NCBI GenBank assembly: GCA_937910385.1 | Contig: CALEPT010000122.1 | Coordinates: 1 to 64,000, forward strand | DNA length: 64,000 nt | DNA from: an uncultured Ruminococcus sp. | GTDB taxonomy: Bacteria; Bacillota; Clostridia; Oscillospirales; Ruminococcaceae | Direction of reading: 5' to 3' | In this document: positions 25,909 to 34,494 of the stretch, one piece after another | Numbering within the stretch: the first letter of the stretch is position 1 | How the letters are laid out: each line of letters opens with the position of its first letter | The notes under the pieces: generated by a model | Database searches by the model: none | The model's input: only the letters and a program-made list of their open reading frames with translations | Told to the model about the DNA's origin: nothing | Translations under genes and position numbers: made by a program

Positions 25909-25929
25909 CCTTGCCGACCTCACAGGATC
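25909..25929 (-). promoter_or_regulatory. PyrR-binding loop in pyr leader
   Basis: The minus strand reads GATCCTGTGAGGTCGGCAAGG, close to the conserved PyrR-binding hairpin loop of Firmicute pyr leaders. PyrR-UMP binding here would favour the terminator at 25836-25865. Between the two lies a partly palindromic TATAACTATG...TATAACTATA stretch that could form the antiterminator. Confidence 0.75.
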
Positions 25930-25959
25930 GAATTAAAGGACATCAATAATATTTTTTAT

Positions 25960-25988
25960 ATTATATCACATATTTTGCGCAAAGTCAA
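25960..25988 (-). promoter_or_regulatory. pyrRCF promoter
   Basis: On the minus strand TTGACT (25983-25988) and TATAAT (25960-25965) are 17 bp apart, with TGTGA before the -10. Confidence 0.88.
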
Positions 25989-26043
25989 CAGGCGCAAAGG
26001 GGATTTTCTCATTTCCGCCGCACAAACCTGCCGCCCTGAGGCA

Positions 26044-27018
26044 TCATTTTTTGGTGAAGTTGTTCAGAACTATCTCAAGAACTCCGTCAAGTATCGCGGC
26101 AATAGGCCATATTATCCAGCTTATGTGCCAGTTCATAGTGATAAAGCTGTAACCGAGGTATATCGCAAGCACAACAAGCCAGTATATCCCTTTTATTGCC
26201 TCCGTTTTTTCATTCTTTTTCCGTTTGTAGCGTTTTTCCGCGAGCATCAGAGAGAAACCTCTGTTTATCACAGATGACCACACTATCAGGAATACTCCTG
26301 CTGCCACTAACAGGAAAAGCAGCACCGGTGCAAGTTCTTCCGCTATCCACGAACTGCTGCTGTAAAACGAGTCTGAAATTATCGGCGGAGTCACGGACAC
26401 TATACAAAGCACCACACCAATAATAAGCGAGCGAGTGCGTGTCGGGTAAAATTTCTCATGCTGCGCCTTTACCATTCCCGAAACGCCGTATTCGGTGTCA
26501 ATCGCCTCTTCGCGGATAGCGCGGTAAGGCTTCATCATAGAATCGGCTGCTATAAAAAGTGCCACCGCAGCGGCTATAAAAATGAACAGCAAGGTCACGC
26601 CAAACCCTTCAAAGAAACTGCTGTCACTGCCGGCTCCATCAAAGAGTATAGGCGGAGTTACAGACAATATGCACAATGCGACGCCCGATGCAATAAACAG
26701 AGCGCGTTTTCGGTTTGCTTCAAGAAAGCCGTTAGCCTCCTCCATGGATACCCTGTAAAGAGGCTCAGAATTCTCTCCGATCTCGTCGGCGACTAAAGTC
26801 TCGGGAAGCTTTGATGTATCTATCTCGTCCTTCAGCAAGTAGTCTGTCGAGACTCCGAACAGCTCCGACAGCTGTAAAATGCGATTGAGGTCGGGAGTGG
26901 ACTGTGCGCTCTCCCACTTCGAGACTGCCTGACGGCTGACATTAAGCTTCTCCGCAAGCTCCTCCTGTGACATTCCCGCACGTTTTCTCAGCTCGATTAT
27001 TTTATCTGCAAGTATCAT
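26044..27018 (-). CDS. XRE-family membrane-bound regulator
   Basis: The first 65 residues are a Cro/CI-type helix-turn-helix ([27 protein letters not shown]). The remaining 250 residues hold about six membrane segments. Two of the membrane blocks are internal repeats: each has (C)I(L/V)SVTPPI followed by a serine-rich loop, so the domain arose by duplication. Proteins of this kind occur widely in Firmicutes and are thought to link membrane state to transcription; the signal is unknown. AGGAGG precedes the ATG. A small palindrome upstream may be its own operator. Confidence 0.88.
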   Translation of the reverse strand: MILADKIIELRKRAGMSQEELAEKLNVSRQAVSKWESAQSTPDLNRILQLSELFGVSTDYLLKDEIDTSKLPETLVADEIGENSEPLYRVSMEEANGFLEANRKRALFIASGVALCILSVTPPILFDGAGSDSSFFEGFGVTLLFIFIAAAVALFIAADSMMKPYRAIREEAIDTEYGVSGMVKAQHEKFYPTRTRSLIIGVVLCIVSVTPPIISDSFYSSSSWIAEELAPVLLFLLVAAGVFLIVWSSVINRGFSLMLAEKRYKRKKNEKTEAIKGIYWLVVLAIYLGYSFITMNWHISWIIWPIAAILDGVLEIVLNNFTKK

Positions 27019-27042
27019 ATAGTTTTCCTCCTTTTATCCTGT

Positions 27043-27053
27043 GTGACTGTCAC
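27043..27053. promoter_or_regulatory. Possible autoregulatory palindrome of XRE gene
   Basis: GTGACTGTCAC is a perfect 11-base palindrome 25 bases before the XRE start codon. On the minus strand it lies just downstream of a TG-G-TAAAAT -10 candidate (27061-27069 region). Position suits a self-repressing XRE protein. It is short, so chance is possible. Confidence 0.35.
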
Positions 27054-27197
27054 TGTCTGCATTTTACCACAAAAAATGCCGGTTGCGCAATAAAGCAGAC
27101 CTTGCAATTTGTCAACCTGCGGTTGCATTGGCTGTATTTCGGGAAATTTTGAGTGCAAATAGAATCAGGCAGTCTGTACCGACTGCCCTGTCATGAT

Positions 27198-27419
27198 TCA
27201 TTTAGATTTCTTTTTCCTGTCCTTTTTCAGCTTATGCTTCACTAAAACCGCAGCTGTCAGGGCGGCAGCTTTCGCCGCATTCTTGACGATCGTTTTCGTA
27301 TCATACTTCGTCCGGACATCAGGTGCTTCAACTGCCTTGTCAAGGGTACCTGCCCCTGCTGTCTTTGCCGAACCGAAACCAAAAGTAAACTTATCGCCGA
27401 TGTTTTTTTCAAATTCCAT
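27198..27419 (-). CDS. Small basic hypothetical protein
   Basis: The 73-residue protein is soluble at its start (EFEKNIGDKFTFGFG), has an alanine-rich helix (IVKNAAKAAALTAAVLV) that could span or touch the membrane, and ends in a lysine run (KHKLKKDRKKKSK). The ATG overlaps the trmB stop codon (TAATG), which supports real, coupled translation. I do not recognise a family. Confidence 0.7.
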   Translation of the reverse strand: MEFEKNIGDKFTFGFGSAKTAGAGTLDKAVEAPDVRTKYDTKTIVKNAAKAAALTAAVLVKHKLKKDRKKKSK

Positions 27420-28084
27420 TATTGCTCCTCCGTTATCGGCTCCGCGATGAGAAATTTTATCTTCTTCCCCTCGTCTGTGAACATTTTTTCATGCTCAGTC
27501 ACGAAATTCTCATAAAGGCTTTCGCTGTGCAGATCATGGGTCTTGTACTTTATCCTGTAGCCCGCTTCTGAGAAATACTCGAACGATTCCTCGAAAAGCT
27601 CGTCGTCATCGGTCTTGAACCAAAGCTCTCCCCTCAGGAATTTCTTATAATTGAGAAGCTGCCTTGTATGAGTCAGGCGGCGTTTCTTGTGTTTCTTCTT
27701 AGGCCACGGATTGCAGAAATTGATATATATCCTGTCCGCACGGTCATTTTCGTCCCACGCAAGCTCAAGCCTCTCAATGTTCTGTATCGCTATACGCACA
27801 TTATCGGGCGCTTCACCTTTTTCCTTATAAGCAGCTTCGAGCTTTCTCTTTGCGAGAACGAGCATTTCATTCTTTATATCCATAGCAATGAAATTTATAT
27901 CCATGTGTGCAGGAGCTGCCTGTGAGATGAATCCGCCCTTTCCGCAGCCAAGCTCGACATAAAGAGGTCTTTCGGGATAATCAAAGAGCTCGCACCAATG
28001 CCCCTTCTGCTGCTGCGGCTCGGGTATATAAAACGGACAAGCCTCAAGTTCGGGCTTTGCCCATGGTTTGTGACGTATTCGCAT
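27419..28084 (-). CDS. trmB: tRNA (guanine-N7-)-methyltransferase
   Basis: TrmB methylates G46 of tRNA with S-adenosylmethionine. The SAM site is VELGCGKGGFISQ; FIAMDIKNEM, the signature INFCNPWPKKKHKKRRL and the catalytic-end motif FKTDDDELFEESF are all typical. It has 221 residues, normal length. GGAGGTC lies before ATG. It overlaps the small gene downstream. Confidence 0.95.
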   Translation of the reverse strand: MRIRHKPWAKPELEACPFYIPEPQQQKGHWCELFDYPERPLYVELGCGKGGFISQAAPAHMDINFIAMDIKNEMLVLAKRKLEAAYKEKGEAPDNVRIAIQNIERLELAWDENDRADRIYINFCNPWPKKKHKKRRLTHTRQLLNYKKFLRGELWFKTDDDELFEESFEYFSEAGYRIKYKTHDLHSESLYENFVTEHEKMFTDEGKKIKFLIAEPITEEQ

Positions 28085-28337
28085 ACATGACCTCCGTTAT
28101 AATTCATTATATCTTAGTATAACATATAAGTGATAGAAAAGCAATGAATCGCGCCTAAAAATTTAAGTCTCTTGTTTTTATAACGCGATATTCCGGCGCG
28201 GGCTCCGCGCTATAGCATATTACCCAAGAAAAAGCAATAAATCGCCCGGAAAAGCTCCCTCTTTTCAGAGATTTACGCTGTAAAGCCTTGTACTGAAATA
28301 AAGGACGCCTTTAAAATAAAGACGTTCCATTGTTTAA
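28085..28337. other. Intergenic gap without gene
   Basis: These 253 bases between trmB and the kinase-like gene hold no open frame that I trust. A weak hairpin without a T run (GGACGCCTTT...AAAGACGTTCC, 28303-28329) lies just behind the kinase gene. Confidence 0.5.
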
Positions 28338-28931
28338 TTATTCTCCCATTCTCGCTCTGATATACTTTTCAAGATAGTCGATAGTACCATCTATTCCGAG
28401 ACGAGTACTGTTGATGCAAATGTCATAGAGCCTTGAATCGCCCCAATCTCCCGAGCAATGGTAATTATGATAACGCTTTCTCTTTTTGTCCTTTTTAGTA
28501 ATGAACTCCTTTGCGGATTCCTCGTCAAGCTCGTATATCTCCATAACGCGCTTTATCTTTGCGTCCATATCAGCGAGAATGAAGAGAGAGCAAAGTCCCT
28601 TGTAGGATTTGAGCTTTGACTCGGAGCAGCGTCCGACTACAACGAACGATTCGCCGCTCTTTGCCTTTTCCTCAATGAAATTGAACTGCATTTCCGCAAT
28701 ATTGTCCTCAATAGAGTTGCTGTAGCCTCTCACAGAGCGCGACCATATCCTGTGTTTGGGATTTTCGTTGTACTTTTCTATTTCCTCCGGAGTAAGACCC
28801 GTTTTTTCCGCTATCTCAGTAATAAGGTGGCGGTCATAAAGCGGTATATCGAACCTCTTTGCCAGCGCCTCAGCGATGACACGTCCGCCGCTGCCGAATT
28901 CACGTCCAACCGAAATTATAAGCTGTCCCAT
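28338..28931 (-). CDS. Cytidylate kinase-like family protein
   Basis: The protein has 197 residues of the Cytidylate_kinase2 type. Its P-loop is SVGREFGSGGRVIAEALAKR, followed by IPLYDRHLITEIAEKTG. VVVGRCSE replaces the NMP-binding motif, and a conserved lid segment rich in Lys/Arg/Tyr (KKDKKRKRYHNYHCSGDWG) follows. Members are common in Clostridia; the substrate is not established and it is not the housekeeping Cmk, which is encoded at 45303-45977. It lies 22 bases behind the carrier gene and is probably in one transcript with it. Confidence 0.85.
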   Translation of the reverse strand: MGQLIISVGREFGSGGRVIAEALAKRFDIPLYDRHLITEIAEKTGLTPEEIEKYNENPKHRIWSRSVRGYSNSIEDNIAEMQFNFIEEKAKSGESFVVVGRCSESKLKSYKGLCSLFILADMDAKIKRVMEIYELDEESAKEFITKKDKKRKRYHNYHCSGDWGDSRLYDICINSTRLGIDGTIDYLEKYIRARMGE

Positions 28932-28953
28932 AATATATCCTCCTTACGCATTA

Positions 28954-30306
28954 TCAAAGATATCTTACAAAAAGGTATGCTGTTGAAATTGCAAGCACAA
29001 TAACAGTTGCGGGGGCGATCTTTTTACAGTATCTGCCCCAACCGATAGGATAACCGTTCTTTGCAGCAACAGATGTGCCGACTACATTCGCGGACGCTCC
29101 GATCGGGGTCGCGCTGCCGCCTATATCAGTACCTATCGAGAGTGCCCATGCAAGCGTGTTGAGAGATACTCCCGCAGAAGCGGAAAGGCTCTGTATGATA
29201 GGCACCATTGTTGCAGCAAACGGGATATTGTCTACAAAAGCGCTTGCGATAGCGGATATCCACAGGATTATAGCTATCATAAGCATTACGTTGCCGCCGC
29301 TGATATCGCCGATGAAGTTCGCGATAAGCTTAAGTATGCCCGTCTCTTCAAGTCCGCTTACCACAACGAACAGTCCAATGAAGAAGAGAAGCGTCTTATA
29401 ATCGACTTTTTTGAGCAGCTCGGGTATATGCCTGCCCGATGTGATAAGAGTCACAACTGCTATAAAAAGTCCTATTGTCGCAACAGTAAGATGAGTCGTA
29501 GCGTGGGTTATAAGGAGTATCACCGCGCAGCCGAAAATTATGCTGCTTATGATGAAGTCCTTTTTATTGGTTATAGCCTCTGAGGGCTTCGGAAGCTTGC
29601 TCATGTCCACCGGCTCGGACTTGCCTGACGATATCTCCTTTCTGAACGCAAAGTAAAGAAACACTATCGAAACAACAAGCGATATAGCCGCGATGAGTCC
29701 GGTATTCGTAAGAAAATCAAAGAATGAAAAGCCGAGTGAAGTTCCGATGATGATGTTGGGCGGATCGCCGCACATCGTTGCGCTTCCGCCGAGGTTCGCG
29801 CAGAAGATCTCGGAAAGTATCATCGGTACGGGATTGAATTTAAGCAGCTGTGCCAGCTCTATCGTTACAGCCGCAAGGAACATTATTACCGTAATGCTGT
29901 CAATAAACATTGAAAGAACAGCCGACATCACCATAAACGTTATAAATATCGGCACTGTCTTGCATTTTACGAGGTAGGCGATCCTCATGCAAAGCCATCT
30001 GAAAAAGCCTGCTTTAGCCATTCCCTCGACCATTACCATCATTCCCGCGATGAAAATTATAGTCGCCCAGTTTATTCCCTTGCTTTCACTTTCTGTCACC
30101 TGATACCAGAACGACTTTGTTGCAAAGCCTTTCAGTGCAAGAGTATCCCATACCGCTCTGCCGCTTCTCATACATATACCGAATACAACGATGAGCATAA
30201 GAGCTCCGCTTCCGAGTGTTACGTAATGCCGCTCTATTTTGTCAAGCACGACCATAAGGAACATACCGACAAAAATAACAACGGCAAATATCTGTGCTGC
30301 TGTCAT
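28954..30306 (-). CDS. SLC13/ArsB-NhaD-type membrane carrier
   Basis: The 450-residue protein has about eleven membrane segments. The two hairpin motifs of the ion transporter superfamily are visible: ANLGGSATMCGDPPNIIIGTS in the first half and GTDIGGSATPIGASANVVGTS in the second. IDSITVIMFL and VDNIPFAATMVPII are the paired helical breaks. Members carry dicarboxylates, sulfate, arsenite or Na+/H+, and the substrate cannot be read from sequence. GGAGGC precedes the ATG at 30306 and a good promoter lies 100 bases upstream. Confidence 0.88.
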   Translation of the reverse strand: MTAAQIFAVVIFVGMFLMVVLDKIERHYVTLGSGALMLIVVFGICMRSGRAVWDTLALKGFATKSFWYQVTESESKGINWATIIFIAGMMVMVEGMAKAGFFRWLCMRIAYLVKCKTVPIFITFMVMSAVLSMFIDSITVIMFLAAVTIELAQLLKFNPVPMILSEIFCANLGGSATMCGDPPNIIIGTSLGFSFFDFLTNTGLIAAISLVVSIVFLYFAFRKEISSGKSEPVDMSKLPKPSEAITNKKDFIISSIIFGCAVILLITHATTHLTVATIGLFIAVVTLITSGRHIPELLKKVDYKTLLFFIGLFVVVSGLEETGILKLIANFIGDISGGNVMLMIAIILWISAIASAFVDNIPFAATMVPIIQSLSASAGVSLNTLAWALSIGTDIGGSATPIGASANVVGTSVAAKNGYPIGWGRYCKKIAPATVIVLAISTAYLFVRYL

Positions 30307-30405
30307 TTAAATGCCTCCGAAACTGCGGAAATATCCGCTGTAATGCTTCTTTCTCCGTCAATACGCAGAAACGCGCAGTTAAATAGGAAAGAAATACCAA
30401 ATCGA

Positions 30406-30434
30406 ATTATAGCATATTTACGGGCGCAAATCAA
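30406..30434 (-). promoter_or_regulatory. Promoter of carrier/kinase unit
   Basis: On the minus strand TTGATT (30429-30434), a 17-bp spacer and TATAAT (30406-30411), with TGC before the -10. Confidence 0.8.
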
Positions 30435-30656
30435 TAAATTTTACGATTTTTTGATTTTTCTACGGTTTTCCCTTGATTTTTCGACGTTCCCGCTGATTTT
30501 TAGGTATCTTGACATATTTTGTTTTTATATCGCGGCAGCTTCTGCTGCGCAGGAAGATTTCACCAAGGGACAGAAGATCATGCCTCCTGCTGTGAGTCTC
30601 CACCGCCGTGTCATGCCATAAAAAAGAAAAAAACTGAAATTTTTCTCCGCGTCACA
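30435..30656. other. AT-rich spacer between divergent promoters
   Basis: No gene is seen. The stretch has three GATTTTT units at 30453, 30475 and 30495, about two helical turns apart, two of them within the longer repeat TTGATTTTTC(T/G)ACG. They might be a shared regulator site or bent DNA. Confidence 0.4.
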
Positions 30657-30685
30657 TTGATTTTCCAAGTATTGTATGATATAAT
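30657..30685 (+). promoter_or_regulatory. thrH-nadE operon promoter
   Basis: TTGATT at 30657-30662, 17-bp spacer ending TATGA, TATAAT at 30680-30685. Confidence 0.85.
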
Positions 30686-30735
30686 ATGAACAATGATTAA
30701 AAATCAGCCATTTTTGTATAACGGAGGAATTTTAT

Positions 30736-31338
30736 ATGTATATCACCTGTCTTGACCTTGAGGGAGTTCTCGTACCCGAAATATGGATAGCCTTTGCTGA
30801 GGCGAGCGGCATTCCCGAGCTTAAAAGGACTACCCGCGACGAGCCCGACTACGATAAACTCATGAACTGGCGGCTCGATATCTTGAGGCAGCACGGTCTG
30901 GGGCTCAAAGAGATACAGGATACTATTGCAAAGATAGATCCCATGCCCGGCGCTAAGGAGTTTCTCGATGAGCTGCGCTCGCTCTGCCAAGTCATCATCA
31001 TAAGCGACACCTTCACCCAGTTCGCAGCTCCGCTCATGAAGAAGCTCGGAATGCCCACTATCTTCTGCAATTCGCTTGAGGTCGCGGAAAACGGCGAGAT
31101 AACAGGCTTTAAAATGCGCTGTGAGCAGTCCAAGCTCACAACGGTAAAGGCACTCCAGTCGATAGGCTACGAGACCATTGCCAGCGGCGACAGCTTCAAT
31201 GACCTCGGCATGATAAAGGCGAGCAAGGCCGGCTTCCTGTTCCGCAGCACCGACGCTATCAAGGCAGACTACCCCGAGCTCCCCGCGTTCGAGACCTACG
31301 ACGAGCTCCTTGACGCTATCAAAAAGGCTATAGACTGA
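30736..31338 (+). CDS. thrH: Phosphoserine phosphatase/homoserine phosphotransferase
   Basis: The protein is a HAD-superfamily enzyme of 200 residues. Its start YITCLDLEGVLVPEIWIAFAE and the TTRDEPDYDKLM segment are very close to ThrH of Pseudomonas as I recall it. HAD motifs: Asp7 nucleophile (DLEG), ISDTFTQF (motif II), and SGDSFNDLGMI (motif IV). ThrH dephosphorylates phosphoserine and can move the phosphate to homoserine, giving a side route into serine and threonine synthesis. It is first of three tightly spaced genes, ahead of two NAD-related genes. Confidence 0.9.
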   Translation: MYITCLDLEGVLVPEIWIAFAEASGIPELKRTTRDEPDYDKLMNWRLDILRQHGLGLKEIQDTIAKIDPMPGAKEFLDELRSLCQVIIISDTFTQFAAPLMKKLGMPTIFCNSLEVAENGEITGFKMRCEQSKLTTVKALQSIGYETIASGDSFNDLGMIKASKAGFLFRSTDAIKADYPELPAFETYDELLDAIKKAID

Positions 31339-31358
31339 CTCTCGGGAGGAGGTACACC

Positions 31359-31886
31359 ATGAAGGTACTTGTTGTCATTGATATGCAGAACGACTTCACC
31401 ACGGGCGTACTCGGAAACGAGCAGACCGCTGATGTTGTGGAAAGGGTCGCTGCAAAAATAAGTGACTTCCGCCAAAGTGAGCCCAACAGCGTTATCATCG
31501 CCACTCTCGATACCCACGGCGCAGACTACCTGCAAACTCAGGAGGGCAGAAACCTCCCCGTGGAGCACTGCATAAAGGACACTCGCGGCTGGCAGCTTGA
31601 TCCCGCTGTCGCAGCGGCGCTCGGTCAGAACTTCACGACCGTTGAAAAGGGCTCATTCGGCTCAACTGACCTGCCCCGTGTGATAGCAGAAAACGGTTTC
31701 CCCGACGAGATACAAATGATCGGCGTGTGTACTGACATCTGCGTCATCTCCAATGCCATGATACTGAAAGCGGCGTTCCCCGAGGTTCCGATACGCATAA
31801 TCGCAAACTGCTGCGCAGGAGTCACACAGCAAAGCCACGAAAATGCTCTCAGTGCGATGAGAGCGTGTCAGTTTATCATTGAATAA
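31359..31886 (+). CDS. Cysteine hydrolase, nicotinamidase-like
   Basis: An isochorismatase-fold protein of 175 residues. The catalytic triad is complete: Asp8 (VIDMQNDF), Lys97 (VEKGSFG) and Cys128 (VCTDICV). Asp51 and His53 (LDTHGADY) fit the metal site of nicotinamidases, and the cis-peptide region precedes Cys. Standing directly before nadE, deamidation of nicotinamide to nicotinate for NAD salvage is the likely role; other amide substrates are possible. GGAGGT lies before the ATG. Confidence 0.85.
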   Translation: MKVLVVIDMQNDFTTGVLGNEQTADVVERVAAKISDFRQSEPNSVIIATLDTHGADYLQTQEGRNLPVEHCIKDTRGWQLDPAVAAALGQNFTTVEKGSFGSTDLPRVIAENGFPDEIQMIGVCTDICVISNAMILKAAFPEVPIRIIANCCAGVTQQSHENALSAMRACQFIIE

Positions 31887-31919
31887 TTTACCGCGGCTTA
31901 TACGAAAGGAGCGATCATC

Positions 31920-32660
31920 ATGTACAATTTCAACCCACAGGAAACTCTTGCCCGCCTCATCGACTGGGTAAGGACATATTTCGAGGAGAACGCCTTGCCT
32001 GAGACAAAGGCTGTTATCGGCATCTCAGGGGGCAAAGACAGCTCTGTTGCGGCTGCTGTCTGCGCAAAGGCTCTCGGAACGGACAGGGTGATAGGAGTGC
32101 TCATGCCTCAGGGCGAGCAGTCCGACATCGGCTACAGCCGCCTGCTCGTCGATACGCTCGGAATAAAGAGCTATACCATAAATATCGGCGAGACGGTCAG
32201 CGCGTTCATGTCAGAGCTGAAAAAGCACATCGAACCTACAAATCAGGCGATAGTCAATACTCCCGCGCGCATCAGAATGACCACCCTCTATGCCGTAGCA
32301 GCCTGTGTGGGCGGTCGCGTCATCAACACCTGTAATCTCTCTGAGGACTGGGTCGGCTACTCGACCAAATTCGGCGACGCTGCAGGAGACGTCTCTCCCC
32401 TCTCCGACCTCACGGTCACGGAGGTGCTGCAAATTGGCGAAGCTCTCGGGCTCCCCGATGAACTCGTGCATAAGGTCCCCACAGACGGACTGTGCGGCAA
32501 AACAGACGAGGAGAACCTCGGTTTCACATACGCTGAGCTCGACCGCTATATCCGCGGTCTGACCGACCTTTCCGACAAGCCCGAGCTGCGCGAGAGAATA
32601 GACCGTATGCACAAAAACAATCTGCACAAACTCCGGCTAATGCCTAAGTTTGAGCAGTGA
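31920..32660 (+). CDS. nadE: NAD synthetase (ammonia-dependent)
   Basis: NadE turns nicotinate adenine dinucleotide into NAD. The P-loop of N-type ATP pyrophosphatases is clear ([16 protein letters not shown]), as are [24 protein letters not shown] [18 protein letters not shown] and DLTVTEV. The length of 246 residues means no glutaminase domain. It is last in the thrH operon. Its end carries a run of basic residues ([14 protein letters not shown]) often seen in this subgroup. Confidence 0.95.
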   Translation: MYNFNPQETLARLIDWVRTYFEENALPETKAVIGISGGKDSSVAAAVCAKALGTDRVIGVLMPQGEQSDIGYSRLLVDTLGIKSYTINIGETVSAFMSELKKHIEPTNQAIVNTPARIRMTTLYAVAACVGGRVINTCNLSEDWVGYSTKFGDAAGDVSPLSDLTVTEVLQIGEALGLPDELVHKVPTDGLCGKTDEENLGFTYAELDRYIRGLTDLSDKPELRERIDRMHKNNLHKLRLMPKFEQ

Positions 32661-32674
32661 TCGCCAATATACCG

Positions 32675-32725
32675 CCGTTTCGGGGACTTGCACGCCGAGT
32701 CCTCCGAAAGACGGAAAAATTTCCG
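32675..32725 (+). terminator. Probable terminator after nadE
   Basis: A long stem: TTTCGGGGACT pairs with AGTCCTCCGAAA across about ten bases, followed by GACGGAAAAATTT. The T run is poor, so efficiency is uncertain. Confidence 0.55.
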
Positions 32726-32734
32726 GAAAATGCT

Positions 32735-32763
32735 TGACATTCCTTGATTTGTGTGATATAATA
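32735..32763 (+). promoter_or_regulatory. rpmG-secE-nusG-rplKA promoter
   Basis: TTGACA at 32735-32740, 17-bp spacer ending TGTGA, and TATAAT at 32758-32763: the closest to consensus in the window, fitting a ribosomal operon. A leader of about 95 bases follows. Confidence 0.92.
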
Positions 32764-32862
32764 TTAGTACCTCGTTGGGGGTTTATTTTTTTGCCCGCTC
32801 CGAGGGAGGCAAACAACCTATCCTCTATAAGCGGAGGAAGTACTAATTCAGGAGGTGCCGAT

Positions 32863-33012
32863 ATGAGAGTAAAGGTTACTTTAGCTTGTACAGAGTGCAA
32901 GCAGCGCAACTATGTTTCCAAGAAAAACAAGAAGAATGACCCCGACAGAATCGAAATGATGAAGCATTGTAAATTCTGCCGCAAGCACACTCTTCACAAG
33001 GAAACAAAGTGA
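32863..33012 (+). CDS. rpmG: 50S ribosomal protein L33
   Basis: L33 is a 49-residue zinc-ribbon protein of the large subunit. CTECKQRNY and [14 protein letters not shown] give the four cysteines of the zinc-binding (C+) form. The ATG at 32863 follows AGGAGGTG; in-frame codons further upstream run through the promoter and are not coding. It heads the secE-nusG-rplK-rplA cluster, a common Firmicute order. Confidence 0.97.
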   Translation: MRVKVTLACTECKQRNYVSKKNKKNDPDRIEMMKHCKFCRKHTLHKETK

Positions 33013-33027
33013 TCGGAGGACGTTTTT

Positions 33028-33267
33028 ATGGCTAAGGATAAAGAAACAACTTCCGAAAAGAAAAAGTCCGATAAGAAGAAGCAGCCTAATAAGGTCGCTA
33101 AATGGTTCAAGGACTTAAGAGTAGAATTCAAAAAGGTAGTATGGCCTTCAAAGAAAACAGTTGCTACAAATACTTCCGTCGTTGTAGGCGTGATAGCTTT
33201 GTCCGCTGTTCTCGTGGGACTGCTCGACGCAGGCTTCGGTGCTCTTATTGGCTTGATCTACCGCTAA
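33028..33267 (+). CDS. secE: Preprotein translocase subunit SecE
   Basis: SecE is the small clamp subunit of the SecYEG channel. The 79 residues have a highly charged Lys-rich start, the signature VAKWFKDLRVEFKKVVWPSKK and one C-terminal membrane helix (VVVGVIALSAVLVGLLDAGF). It lies 15 bases behind rpmG and 27 before nusG. Confidence 0.97.
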   Translation: MAKDKETTSEKKKSDKKKQPNKVAKWFKDLRVEFKKVVWPSKKTVATNTSVVVGVIALSAVLVGLLDAGFGALIGLIYR

Positions 33268-33294
33268 GCAAAAGGAAATCTGAGGAGGATCGCT

Positions 33295-33822
33295 ATGTCA
33301 GAAGCAGCAAAGTGGTATGTTATCCACACTTATTCAGGCTATGAGAATAAAGTAGCCCAGAATATCGAAAAGGTTGTTGAAAACCGTAAGCTTCATGATC
33401 TTATCCAAGAGGTCAGAGTTCCTACCGAAAAGGTGACTGAGATCACCGACGGAAAAACAAAAGAGATAGAACGCAAGACCTATCCCGGTTACGTTCTTGT
33501 CAAAATGATCGTTACTGATGACTCGTGGTATGTAGTAAGAAATACCAGAGGCTGCACCGGCTTCGTGGGTCCCGCTTCGGAACCTACTCCCCTTTCCGAA
33601 AAAGAGGTAAAGTCACTGTTCGGCATAGATGTTTCATCTGTTGAGGTAAACTTCAAGGTCGGCGACAAGGTACAGATCTCAGGTACTGCTATGGACGGAT
33701 TTATCGGTGTCGTTCAGAACATCGACCTCGAGCAGCGCAGCGTAGACCTTCTGGTCTCAATGTTCGGTCGAGAGACCCCCACTACCCTGCCTATCGGACA
33801 GGTCATCGCAGTGGAGGATTGA
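33295..33822 (+). CDS. nusG: Transcription termination/antitermination protein NusG
   Basis: NusG binds RNA polymerase and links it to Rho or the leading ribosome. It has 175 residues: an NGN domain (WYVIHTYSGYENKVAQNI, YPGYVLVKM, VVRNTRGCTGFVG) and a C-terminal KOW domain (GDKVQISGTAMDGFIGVVQNID). AGGAGG precedes the ATG. Confidence 0.97.
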   Translation: MSEAAKWYVIHTYSGYENKVAQNIEKVVENRKLHDLIQEVRVPTEKVTEITDGKTKEIERKTYPGYVLVKMIVTDDSWYVVRNTRGCTGFVGPASEPTPLSEKEVKSLFGIDVSSVEVNFKVGDKVQISGTAMDGFIGVVQNIDLEQRSVDLLVSMFGRETPTTLPIGQVIAVED

Positions 33823-33875
33823 CGCCTTATTCTCAAGGCAAACAAAGGTCAAAAAGAAGTCCGCGCAGGACTTCC

Positions 33876-33918
33876 GTGGGAGAGGTAAAATTATCATTAT
33901 TGCCTCGCCATTTACCAC
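33876..33918 (+). promoter_or_regulatory. L1-type ribosomal-protein leader hairpin before rplK
   Basis: GTGGGAGAGGTAAA pairs with TTTACCAC leaving an asymmetric GAGAG-type internal loop on the 5' side, as in L1 mRNA binding sites. A separate GAAGTCC/GGACTTC hairpin lies just upstream (33855-33873). L1 binding here would repress rplK-rplA translation. No alignment was run. Confidence 0.5.
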
Positions 33919-33939
33919 ATTTATGGAGGTGCGAATTAC

Positions 33940-34365
33940 ATGGCACAGAAAGTAGTTGGCTACATTAAGCTTCAGATCGCAGCAGGAAAGGCTACTCCTG
34001 CACCGCCTGTTGGTCCGGCTCTCGGTCAGCACGGCGTAAACATCATGGCATTCACAAAGGAATTCAACGAGAGAACAAAGAACGATATCGGCATGATCAT
34101 CCCTGTTGTTATCACAGTTTATGCAGACCGTTCATTCTCGTTCATCACTAAGACTCCCCCCGCAGCAGTCCTCATTAAGAAGGCTTGCAACATCGAGAGC
34201 GGTTCGGGAGTACCCAACAAGACTAAGGTTGCAAACATCACTAAGGAACAGATTCAGAAGATCGCAGAGCAGAAAATGCCTGACCTCAACGCAGGTTCGC
34301 TTGAGGCAGCTATGAGCATGATCGCAGGTACAGCTCGCTCTATGGGCGTTGTAGTTGTTGACTGA
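33940..34365 (+). CDS. rplK: 50S ribosomal protein L11
   Basis: L11 forms the GTPase-centre stalk base with 23S rRNA. The 141 residues include the N-terminal signature ([23 protein letters not shown], written here with a break) and the C-terminal RNA-binding domain ending in the family motif ([15 protein letters not shown]). GGAGGTG precedes ATG. Confidence 0.97.
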   Translation: MAQKVVGYIKLQIAAGKATPAPPVGPALGQHGVNIMAFTKEFNERTKNDIGMIIPVVITVYADRSFSFITKTPPAAVLIKKACNIESGSGVPNKTKVANITKEQIQKIAEQKMPDLNAGSLEAAMSMIAGTARSMGVVVVD

Positions 34366-34422
34366 TCGAAATTTACTTGAATGATGATCGGGCTGCTGCG
34401 GCAGACCCTTCAGAGTTCTATT

Positions 34423-34475
34423 GGTGGGAGGAAAATTCCGCTAACCGAATTGCTATAGGCGTTCGGTATTACCAC
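34423..34475 (+). promoter_or_regulatory. L1-type leader hairpin before rplA
   Basis: A second GGTGGGAGG...TTACCAC structure, closed by GTGG/CCAC, carries an inner ACCGAA/TTCGGT stem. It is the counterpart of the structure before rplK, in the 129-bp gap between rplK and rplA. The pair suggests that L1 controls both genes separately. Confidence 0.45.
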
Positions 34476-34494
34476 TTAAATAGGAGGAAATATA

